A stretch of DNA of 5,379 bases from Oscillibacter sp. GTDB lineage: Bacteria > Bacillota > Clostridia > Oscillospirales > Oscillospiraceae. The DNA lies in NCBI GenBank assembly GCA_020025475.1, contig JAHHSA010000079.1:1-5379 (forward strand), given 5' to 3'. A model generated the notes under the pieces. The model was not told the DNA's origin and ran no database searches. It saw nothing but the letters and a program-made list of their open reading frames with translations. This document shows positions 1-5,379 of this stretch, piece after piece; within the stretch, counting starts at the first letter, position 1, and each line of letters opens with the position of its first letter. Position numbers and translations under genes: made by a program.

Positions 1-164
1 CGTCGACGACCTTCACTTCAGACATCACGGCGACAGCTTCGTCATAGGCGATCTTGAGGCTGTTTCAACAAAAAGTTGCTGATCTGTTGGAAAATTCGAC
101 GATTTTCGACAAAAGATTTTTAGTATTTTCCAGAATCTTGAGGTCGTTTCGGCTAGTTTTCCAC
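1..164. other. AT-rich region downstream of the integrase with repeats
   Basis: No convincing gene is present. Bases 2-82 on the plus strand stay open and end in TGA (last residues LEAVSTKSC), which could be the tail of a gene entering from the left. The minus strand is also open over much of 1-60 without a good start site, so neither is firm. The rest is AT-rich with repeats: ATCTTGAGGCTGTTTC (51-66) recurs as ATCTTGAGGTCGTTTC (135-150), 14 of 16 identical; GAAAAT (90-95) and ATTTTC (102-107) form an inverted pair around a 6-base centre; TGGAAAAT (88-95) is also inverted at 125-132. These could be recombinase-binding sites, but none is proven. Confidence 0.35.
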
Positions 165-1226
165 TCAGCTGTTTAACGTTTCAACCGCCTGTGTCAATGT
201 CTCGTCAGACGTGTGCGTATACCCCTCTGTCGTGACGATGCTGGCATGTCCCGCCAGCCTTGCAATCAGCTCCAATGACACGCCCCGGGCCTGCAAACGG
301 GTAATATATGTATGCCTGCAGCAGTGGGGAGACAGTTCCCGAACCTCTCCCACTCGTTGGATGGCAGTATAGTAGCGCCGCCGAAAGCAACCCACACTGT
401 AGCAGCTGTTCCGCCCTGGCAAACTCCAAATAATTGTCTCACCGCCGGAGCTGCGCAGTTCCTTTGCCCAAATTTGTGCCTGCTGGGGCACCGGAATGCG
501 CCGGATACTGCGCCGACTCTTTGGTGCACCCAGCTCCGGTATGCCGTCAACTGTTTTAATAGCCTTATTCACCTGGATGGAAGTGCCATCTGCGGCGATG
601 TCCTCCGGTGACAGAGCCAGCAGCTCCTGAACCCGCAGGCCGGTGCACAGCATCACCCGAATGCTGTTGCCCAGCAGATCCCGGGGCAGCAGCCGAAATA
701 ACCGGTCCACCTCCTCCTCTGTAAAGGCATCTTTGAAGTAGCGCATAGTCCCCAATGCCCCGTCCCGGTCCCGGACGGCTTTTGTTTTGCGCACCGGATT
801 ATTCTTCACCAGGCCATTTTCTTCTGCAAACGTAAAAATCTGGTTCAGCATAATGCGGCATTTCTGAATCTGAGAAATGCCATAACCATCTCGAATCATG
901 GCATCCTGCACCTGGTTGATGTGGATGGGCAGCACTTCACAAAGACGTCGGTCCCCTATTTGCTGTTTGATGATCCGCAGCGTATTTTTATAGCTGGCAT
1001 AGGTGGAGGCCTGCACCTGTGTCCGGTGATCCGCGTACCAGATCTCCCCCCACTCACCTACCGTCATTCGCCTGGAAACCCGGCCGTGCGCCATAGGGCG
1101 CGGCCAATTCCGAAGCAGCTCCACTCCACGTCTGATCCATTGCATGCCGGTCTCCTGCCGGTTCTCCAAATCCGGAGTCTCCGTGCTCCAAACGCTTTTC
1201 CGTCCCTTTCTTTCGTTGACTTTCAT
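165..1226 (-). CDS. Tyrosine recombinase / phage-type integrase
   Basis: This is a site-specific DNA recombinase that cuts and rejoins DNA through a covalent tyrosine intermediate; it probably integrates or excises an element or inverts a segment. The full catalytic set is visible: R198 in TGLR, K236 in APKSRRS, H301 and R304 in HCCRH, H327 in LAGH, and nucleophile Y336 in TTEGYTH. Residues about 54-150 resemble the SAM-like core-binding domain (TVGEWGEIWY to NNPVRK); the catalytic domain follows from about 165. Residues 1-53 are basic and Trp-containing and may be an arm-binding extension, but I recognise no fold there. The start at 1226 was chosen because GAGGAGG lies 5 nt upstream; the open frame runs back to 1304, but that part covers the promoter. 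The length of 353 aa is normal and no frameshift is seen. No excisionase or relaxase is nearby. Family call is firm; target site and element type are unknown. Confidence 0.93.
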   Translation of the reverse strand: MKVNERKGRKSVWSTETPDLENRQETGMQWIRRGVELLRNWPRPMAHGRVSRRMTVGEWGEIWYADHRTQVQASTYASYKNTLRIIKQQIGDRRLCEVLPIHINQVQDAMIRDGYGISQIQKCRIMLNQIFTFAEENGLVKNNPVRKTKAVRDRDGALGTMRYFKDAFTEEEVDRLFRLLPRDLLGNSIRVMLCTGLRVQELLALSPEDIAADGTSIQVNKAIKTVDGIPELGAPKSRRSIRRIPVPQQAQIWAKELRSSGGETIIWSLPGRNSCYSVGCFRRRYYTAIQRVGEVRELSPHCCRHTYITRLQARGVSLELIARLAGHASIVTTEGYTHTSDETLTQAVETLNS

Positions 1227-1256
1227 GTCTGCCTCCTCATTTTTTCTAAAAAAAAG

Positions 1257-1286
1257 ATTATACGACTTTGTCCCTGAGTTACACAA
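1257..1286 (-). promoter_or_regulatory. Predicted promoter of the integrase gene
   Basis: A perfect TATAAT -10 box is at 1262-1257 (minus strand). An 18-base spacer separates it from a weak TTGTGT -35 at 1286-1281. A second hexamer, TTGACG at 1304-1299, is too far away to pair with this -10. Transcription should start near 1250, inside a run of eight T residues (1255-1248), giving a short leader of about 24 nt before the ATG at 1226. The promoter sits just beyond the upstream operon terminator, so the integrase has its own transcription start. Confidence 0.6.
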
Positions 1287-1302
1287 CAGGAATCTGATCG
1301 TC

Positions 1303-1341
1303 AAAAGCGCCGGGGGCCTATGGTGGAAGGCCCCCGGCGCT
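1303..1341 (-). terminator. GC-rich intrinsic terminator of the nuclease/ATPase operon
   Basis: Two perfectly complementary 14-base arms (AGCGCCGGGGGCCT at 1306-1319 and its complement at 1328-1341) flank an 8-base loop. On the minus strand the stem begins about 26 nt after the ATPase stop codon. It is followed by only a short T stretch (3-4 T), so the stem is very strong but the U-tract is weak. It lies between the ATPase and the integrase promoter and should insulate them. On the plus strand no U-tract follows directly, which favours the minus orientation. Confidence 0.75.
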
Positions 1342-1366
1342 GCGTCGCTCTATTCTATGTCATTTT

Positions 1367-3739
1367 TCAAACCTGGATGCGGTTTCCGCCCAGCAGATTG
1401 GCTATTTCCGGATCGCAAGTGGTGAAAATCACCTGATTGTGCTCCGCAAACCGCTGGAGCAGCTTTGCCGCCTGAGTCCGACGGCCCGGATCCATATCCA
1501 GCAGATCATCGTCCAGCACCACCAGTCCGCCGCCTTTGGGGAAGAAGGTCTCCAACACCGCCAGTCGAAATGCCAGCAGCACGGTCTTTCGGGTGCCCTC
1601 CGACAACAGCTCTTTCTGGGTAAGACGATTCTCTCCACTGCAAAGCCGCAGGCCCTCCCCAGGCTCTACCGCCAAACGCTGTCCGGTGATGGTGGAAAGA
1701 TACTCTCCAAACAGAGCTGTAAAGCCCGCCAGCCTGTCTCCTGCGTCTGCGCGGAGTTCCTCGAAGTCCTCCCGAATCTGCTCATAGGCCTTCCAAGTCT
1801 CCTTTTCTGCCAGCAGGGCCTTTTCACACCGATCCCGGTCCGCTTCCAGCTCTGCAAGGTCCGGCTGCTGCTGATCCAGAGCCCCCTTGCGCTGCAAGGC
1901 TGTGGCCCGCTGTGTCTCCACCTGCTCCAATGCAGTTTTTACATCGTCCATAGTCTGACGGAAGCGAATCTCGTCCTCTTCCTCCGTCTCCTCCAGCTGG
2001 GCACTATACGTCTTGACCTGCTCCATCAGCTCTGTCATTTTTTCACTCAGCGCCGCCCTGCTCCCATACTCAGAAACCAGGTTCTCCAACGTAGCGGAAG
2101 CGCCTGCGGCCGCCGCCTCCGGTGAGGACTGTCCGGTACGGGCAAGGAAGTCTGCCGTATCCGTCTGAAGGGTCTTCGAAATTTCACGGGTCATGTCCAC
2201 CTGAATGGATGCAGTCTTATCCGCCAGTTGTTCCTCGTCACCGTCCCGAACCAGCTCTGTCAGCTTTGTCCGAAGACGCTGTGCCTCCACTTCCTTTTGC
2301 TTGACTTGCGCAGCAAGGCTGGTGAGCTGGTCCACATCTTGGGCCTGCCACTTGCCAAAAAGCCGTTCCTGAACTGCCTGACAGTCTGCGATGGTCTGCC
2401 GCAGGCTATCCACGTCCAGCTCCTGGGGCACTATGCGCACCCGGCCTACGCCCGGGATTCGCAGTTCCGCGAAGCCATCTACGTCCAAAGTCGCCGCCCC
2501 GGTAATCGGGTGTACCCCGGAAGCTGTCTCCACCTCCACAGTGACACCCGCTTCCAGCTCCGCCTCGGCTCGCAGCCGTGCAGCTGCCAGCTGTCCCTGG
2601 CTCCGGTGCAGACGTTCCCCAGTTCTGCGCACCTCTTCGCAGTCCGCCGGAAGCTCCCGACGGGCGTCCAGCCAAACATCCAGGTTTGCAACTTGCTCCC
2701 GCAGGGCAGCCACTTCCCTCCTGCGCTCTTCCAGTGCTGCCTTCTCCGCCCGCCGTTTGGCCTCGGCCAGATCTCCACTGAGCCTGTCGGCCTCCGCCTT
2801 TCGTGCCTCCATCATCGGCCAGCTCTCATCCGCGGCGCTGGCCCGCTTTAGCGCCGTCTCGGCGTTTTTTAGCAGCTGGCGGGTCTTGCTTCGGCCTTCG
2901 ATCCGCCCCTGACGTCCCAGCAAATTGCTTTTTTGCTCTTCCAGGATTTCTTTTTTACCGTTCAAACGGTCCAATTCCGTCCCCAATGCATGCAGTTCTT
3001 CCGTATGGCGCTCCGCCTCCTGCAGGTCTTTTTGCGCCTGCTGCCAGGCGTAATATGCCTCCAAAATGGTGCCCTTTCCCGTTGCCCAGGGATTGTTATG
3101 ATAGAGGTCACGCCCCTTTTCCGGCTGGTCCCGCTCAAAGTCCCAGTGGCCTGACAACTTCTTTTCTCTGTCATCCAGCAGCTTTAAAAAATGCTCCGGG
3201 GAGATGCCGTCCACGGCAGAAAAAGCCCCCGCCACCAGCTGCTTGAACGAGGCCATATCCGCATCGCCGCCATTTTCAAAAAAGCGGTAGCACCAGTCCA
3301 GAATGGTTGCTTCGTTCTTCTGGCGTCCAAACACCAGGTAATCATAGATTGCAGGCCCAAAGCCAAGCAGCTCCCGCAGTCGGTTTTCTGCCTGACTGCC
3401 CCGCAGCAGCCCTCCCACCGGTTGTTTCAGCTTGGTCTCCGTGTTTTCTCCGGTCCGGTCCCACACCTTCATGAGGGTGTATGGCGCCTCTCCCTGCCGG
3501 AAGGTCAAAGCCACATCGATGGTATCCGCACCGTTGGTGGGAAAGCTCTGCTCCGAAAACTCCCGGTTCCGCCGCTTATCCAACTTTGCCGGGGTGGTGA
3601 GGCCGTGGAACATGGCAGAGATCATGGTGCTCTTGCCGCTCTCATTGTCTCCCAAAACCACATTCATGCCCTCTGAAAAGTCCAGCTCTCGGTTTTGTAC
3701 CCCGGCAAATTGTTCAGAAGTAATCCGTTCCAGCTTCAT
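1367..3739 (-). CDS. SbcC/Rad50/YhaN-like AAA ATPase, DNA repair exonuclease subunit
   Basis: This is an SMC/Rad50-type ATPase expected to pair with the nuclease encoded just upstream and to gate its access to DNA ends. Visible parts in order: N-terminal ATPase lobe with Walker A GDNESGKST (residues 30-38); a conserved-looking linker (about 140-225) with several Trp residues; charged, heptad-like helical arm (about 226-395); a short Gly/Val-rich segment (about 398-440) likely to form beta strands; a second helical arm (about 445-665); then signature LLSEGTRKT (711-719), Walker B GLVVLDDD (738-745), D-loop region LLDMDPGRR (746-754) and a terminal IFTTCDPE (771-778). No CxxC zinc hook occurs; the cysteines are scattered. 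At 790 aa it is shorter than typical SbcC (about 1,000) or B. subtilis YhaN (about 960), mostly through short arms. The second Walker B acidic residue is Asp rather than Glu. The start has AGGAGG 8 nt upstream, inside the end of the nuclease gene, 3 nt after its stop, which suggests translational coupling. Its exact subfamily is less sure than the general class. Confidence 0.88.
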   Translation of the reverse strand: MKLERITSEQFAGVQNRELDFSEGMNVVLGDNESGKSTMISAMFHGLTTPAKLDKRRNREFSEQSFPTNGADTIDVALTFRQGEAPYTLMKVWDRTGENTETKLKQPVGGLLRGSQAENRLRELLGFGPAIYDYLVFGRQKNEATILDWCYRFFENGGDADMASFKQLVAGAFSAVDGISPEHFLKLLDDREKKLSGHWDFERDQPEKGRDLYHNNPWATGKGTILEAYYAWQQAQKDLQEAERHTEELHALGTELDRLNGKKEILEEQKSNLLGRQGRIEGRSKTRQLLKNAETALKRASAADESWPMMEARKAEADRLSGDLAEAKRRAEKAALEERRREVAALREQVANLDVWLDARRELPADCEEVRRTGERLHRSQGQLAAARLRAEAELEAGVTVEVETASGVHPITGAATLDVDGFAELRIPGVGRVRIVPQELDVDSLRQTIADCQAVQERLFGKWQAQDVDQLTSLAAQVKQKEVEAQRLRTKLTELVRDGDEEQLADKTASIQVDMTREISKTLQTDTADFLARTGQSSPEAAAAGASATLENLVSEYGSRAALSEKMTELMEQVKTYSAQLEETEEEDEIRFRQTMDDVKTALEQVETQRATALQRKGALDQQQPDLAELEADRDRCEKALLAEKETWKAYEQIREDFEELRADAGDRLAGFTALFGEYLSTITGQRLAVEPGEGLRLCSGENRLTQKELLSEGTRKTVLLAFRLAVLETFFPKGGGLVVLDDDLLDMDPGRRTQAAKLLQRFAEHNQVIFTTCDPEIANLLGGNRIQV

Positions 3740-3742
3740 GTC

Positions 3743-4858
3743 TTACGCCTCCTCTCTGCATTGCCGCACTAGATCATAGGCCAGGTCCAGCAGCTCCGGC
3801 CGTTCCAGATACCGCTTGAGCAGCCGGTTTTCAAGACTTCCATCCAGTGTCTCCCGGTCAATCATCTCCTCAGTAATCTCCTGTCTGAGATCATCATCGA
3901 CGATTTCCAGCTTCAGATATCCGTCAGCAGCCCGGTCATAGAGAGTCCTTCGGTCCTGATACTCCTCCGCAAGCGCTACACCGGAGAGGATCAGGCGCAG
4001 GGTGGTCACATCTTTTGCAAGCCCCTCCCCCGCCCGTTCCAGGGCCTCTGCCAGAGAATCCCCGTGGCGCAGTACCTCACTCCGGCGGACAAAAGACAGC
4101 ACGCCGGTGTGCAGGCGGCGGGCTTTGACGTGCTTGTCATCGTCCACCTCAATGACAAATGCGGTTCCCTCGGCGTTGTCTGCCACATCCGTCTGCTGGG
4201 GTGTTCCCGCGTTAAAAATTCGCTGCTCCGTGATTTCCGCCGCATCCGGATAGGGCACATGGGTGTGACCCAGCAGCCACAGGTCCATACCAGTGGCTTC
4301 CAGCTCCTGCCGTGTCATATAATAGTATCGCTTCTCGCGGTCAAAGGACAAGCCCTCCAGCGCACCGTGCGCAAGCCCGATATGAACCTGGTCGGATGTA
4401 CGGTGCACCAGTTCCTTCACCCAAGCCAGGGCATTGCCTTCAGCATACCGCTCCGTGCATGGACAGGGATAAAAGACCATGTTCCCCACCGTCACCGGTT
4501 TTGGCTCTGTCAACAGCATCGTATTCTCTCCTGCGTATTCCCGGAAGCTCTTCCACAGCTTGTCCTCCGGTCCCTCACAGTAATCGTGGTTGCCGGGCAG
4601 AACCACTACCGGGCAGACACAGCCTGCCAGAAGATCCGCCGTATCCCGAACCAGCGATACCGGGACGGAATGACTGTCAAACACATCCCCCGCCACCACC
4701 AGCACATCGCACTGTTCCTGTTCCGCCAGCCGGACAACATTTTCCAGTGCCTCTCTCCGTGCCTCCTGGTAACGCTGCGCCACCGCAGGCGCTTCCACCT
4801 TCTGCTTCTGATATTCCCGGCCCAAATGCAGATCGCCGGTGTGCATCAATTTCAGCAT
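3743..4858 (-). CDS. SbcD/Mre11/YhaO-like metallophosphoesterase, DNA repair exonuclease
   Basis: This is the nuclease partner of the downstream ATPase, a two-metal phosphoesterase expected to cut DNA ends or hairpins in the cytoplasm. All calcineurin-like motifs are present: GDLHLG (D9, H11), AGDVFD (D58), PGNHD (N90, H91), LAHG (H164) and GHTH (H198, H200), followed by NAGTPQQTD (216-224), which matches the loop after the last metal ligand in this family. Residues about 230-371 form a C-terminal capping and ATPase-binding region rich in charged helices, ending in YLERPELLDLAYDLV. The start at 4858 was chosen because GGAGGAGG lies 7 nt upstream and MLKLMHTGDLH is the usual family N-terminus; the open frame extends to 4969, but that stretch covers the promoter. 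The length of 371 aa is slightly short of B. subtilis YhaO (about 410) but complete. The gene is first in a two-gene operon with a 3-nt gap to the ATPase. The nuclease class is firm; the exact substrate is inferred from the family. Confidence 0.93.
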   Translation of the reverse strand: MLKLMHTGDLHLGREYQKQKVEAPAVAQRYQEARREALENVVRLAEQEQCDVLVVAGDVFDSHSVPVSLVRDTADLLAGCVCPVVVLPGNHDYCEGPEDKLWKSFREYAGENTMLLTEPKPVTVGNMVFYPCPCTERYAEGNALAWVKELVHRTSDQVHIGLAHGALEGLSFDREKRYYYMTRQELEATGMDLWLLGHTHVPYPDAAEITEQRIFNAGTPQQTDVADNAEGTAFVIEVDDDKHVKARRLHTGVLSFVRRSEVLRHGDSLAEALERAGEGLAKDVTTLRLILSGVALAEEYQDRRTLYDRAADGYLKLEIVDDDLRQEITEEMIDRETLDGSLENRLLKRYLERPELLDLAYDLVRQCREEA

Positions 4859-4907
4859 CAGACTTCCTCCTCCCACTAAAATCAGGGTATCAATCATACA
4901 TATGTTC

Positions 4908-4936
4908 AGCATATCAAATCTCTGTCGGAGTTGCAA
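4908..4936 (-). promoter_or_regulatory. Predicted promoter of the nuclease/ATPase operon
   Basis: On the minus strand TTGCAA (4936-4931) and TATGCT (4913-4908) are separated by exactly 17 bases, and the -10 carries the extended TGn element (TGATATGCT). Each hexamer matches consensus at four of six positions. Transcription should start near 4901, leaving a leader of about 43 nt with the ribosome binding site GGAGGAGG near its end. No LexA box was found next to it, so SOS control is not supported. Confidence 0.6.
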
Positions 4937-4967
4937 CCGCAGATATAAAAACGTGCCACCAGTCTCC

Positions 4968-5017
4968 AAAAAACAACAAATCCGAACGATTCACCTGTTG
5001 GGTGTGTCGTTCGGATT
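4968..5017 (-). terminator. Intrinsic terminator after the 31-codon ORF
   Basis: Perfect 11-base arms (AATCCGAACGA at 4979-4989 and its complement at 5007-5017) enclose a loop that can itself pair through CACC and GGTG. On the minus strand the stem is followed by TGTTG and then six T residues, a good U-tract. It lies 38 nt beyond the short ORF and about 30 nt before the -35 of the nuclease operon, so it separates the two transcription units. Confidence 0.85.
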
Positions 5018-5054
5018 GCTCATGGGGCTCTCTGTTTGATGTATGGAAACGAGG

Positions 5055-5150
5055 TCAAAACCGAAGTTCGGAAATCAATTCCTCATAGCTGATCTGGCCC
5101 ACCAACAGGTCTTCCGACTCTGGGATTGCTGCCTCCATCTGCTTGTCCAT
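5055..5150 (-). CDS. Small ORF, 31 aa, unknown function
   Basis: I do not recognise this peptide. It starts MDKQMEAAIPESEDLL and ends SYEELISELRF, is clearly acidic (nine Asp/Glu against two Lys/Arg), and has no signal peptide, membrane segment or cysteine. Support for translation is a purine-rich site (GGGAGGGAG) about 4-6 nt before the ATG, GC-rich third positions like those of its neighbours, and its place between a strong promoter and a strong terminator. The open frame extends upstream to 5255, but that part would begin at the transcription start and covers the hairpin leader, so the ATG at 5150 is preferred. It could be a genuine small protein, a leader peptide, the remnant of a larger gene, or an incidental ORF in a small RNA. 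Confidence 0.45.
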   Translation of the reverse strand: MDKQMEAAIPESEDLLVGQISYEELISELRF

Positions 5151-5172
5151 GTTCTCCCTCCCACATAGTTTC

Positions 5173-5252
5173 CGGGGGTCTGCCGCGCAGTGCCCCCGCT
5201 CCATCCATGGGGACGCTCCCCACAGCTTGCGGCCGATTTCTCTCCATCGGCC
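5173..5252 (-). ncRNA. Structured RNA leader with three consecutive hairpins
   Basis: Downstream of the predicted start near 5257 the minus-strand RNA can form three back-to-back hairpins. The first pairs GGCCGAT (5252-5246) with ATCGGCC (5237-5231) around an 8-nt loop. The second pairs TGGGGA (5222-5217) with TCCCCA (5213-5208) around a 3-nt loop. The third pairs CGGGGG (5198-5193) with CCCCCG (5178-5173), then after a small internal loop CTGC (5190-5187) with GCAG (5183-5180). The element ends about 22 nt before the small ORF. It could be a cis-acting leader or the 5' part of a small RNA of about 290 nt ending at the 4968 terminator. I match it to no known riboswitch or RNA family. Confidence 0.45.
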
Positions 5253-5263
5253 CAACGGCTTAT

Positions 5264-5292
5264 ATTGTATCGAATCAGCCCCAAAAAGTCAA
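5264..5292 (-). promoter_or_regulatory. Near-consensus sigma-A promoter of the small transcription unit
   Basis: On the minus strand TTGACT (5292-5287) and TACAAT (5269-5264) are spaced by exactly 17 bases; each matches consensus at five of six positions. This is the strongest promoter in the window. Transcription should start near 5257, five bases before the first hairpin, and run through the 31-codon ORF to the terminator at 5017-4968. Confidence 0.75.
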
Positions 5293-5379
5293 ACTGGACT
5301 GTGGGGTGCGCAGCGTGAAAATTGGTTCTTTTTCCGTCTCCATTTTTGTTGGAATCTAATAACGGATTTTCCACTGTCC

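Noticed and set aside
1227..1304. 26-residue N-terminal extension of the integrase
   Set aside because: It covers the TATAAT promoter and the T-run, and a strong GAGGAGG site sits 5 nt before the ATG at 1226.
1367..3739. Search for a CxxC zinc hook in the ATPase
   Set aside because: All cysteines are single and far apart (residues 150, 367, 453, 638, 700, 775), so no hook can be claimed.
1439..4879. Many long plus-strand open frames (up to about 270 codons) opposite the nuclease and ATPase genes
   Set aside because: They lie antisense to clear protein families, have compositions typical of shadow frames in GC-rich DNA (rich in Arg, Pro, Ser, Cys), and I saw no domain motifs in them.
4859..4969. 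37-residue N-terminal extension of the nuclease
   Set aside because: It covers the extended -10 promoter; the ATG at 4858 has a strong ribosome binding site and gives the usual family N-terminus.
5061..5071. Palindrome CCGAAGTTCGG as a LexA (SOS) box
   Set aside because: It lacks the CGAAC-N4-GTTCG spacing, and it lies in the end of the small ORF rather than at a promoter.
157..5375. Shared 9-mer TTTTCCACT near both window ends (157-165 and 5367-5375) as possible attachment sites
   Set aside because: Nine bases recurring in 5.4 kb is expected by chance, and TTTTCCA also occurs inside the nuclease gene near 4740.
5075..5379. Minus-strand frame of about 100 codons open to the right edge of the window
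   Set aside because: It runs through the near-consensus promoter and the three hairpins, and its sequence is low-information with many Arg, Trp and Ser residues; no domain seen.
5356..5379. Possible last seven codons and stop (GQWKIRY) of a gene entering from the right edge on the minus strand
   Set aside because: A plausible gene end, but seven codons are too few to support a call.

Overview
The window looks like chromosomal DNA from a moderately GC-rich Gram-positive anaerobe of the Clostridia, perhaps an Oscillospiraceae-type gut bacterium. This is inferred from strong GGAGG-type ribosome binding sites before every gene, sigma-A-like promoters with 17-18 base spacers, intrinsic terminators, and a YhaO/YhaN-like (SbcD/SbcC-like) gene pair. 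No rRNA, tRNA or CRISPR array was seen, so the assignment rests on style and gene content only.

All supported genes lie on the minus strand, so the window reads from right to left. (1) At 5292-4968 is a small self-contained transcription unit: a near-consensus promoter, a leader of about 107 nt that folds into three consecutive hairpins, a 31-codon ORF with its own ribosome binding site, and an intrinsic terminator. (2) At 4936-1303 is a two-gene operon: an extended -10 promoter, a metallophosphoesterase nuclease of the SbcD/Mre11/YhaO type (371 aa), and, 3 nt later, an SbcC/Rad50/YhaN-like ATPase (790 aa). It ends in a GC-rich 14-bp hairpin terminator. The two products should form an ATP-gated DNA end-processing complex. 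(3) At 1286-165 is a tyrosine recombinase (353 aa from the chosen start) with a complete R-K-H-R-H-Y catalytic set. Its own promoter starts right after the operon terminator. (4) At 1-164 is AT-rich DNA without a convincing gene but with imperfect direct and inverted repeats, the best place in the window to look for a recombination site.

The most notable points are the ATPase, which has no CxxC zinc hook and carries a short beta-rich, glycine-rich segment where the hook should be; the small structured-RNA and mini-ORF unit upstream; the run of eight T residues at the predicted integrase transcription start; and the repeats next to the integrase. Whether the nuclease/ATPase pair is a housekeeping repair complex or cargo of an element mobilised by the integrase cannot be decided here. 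The window shows no excisionase, relaxase or second attachment site.
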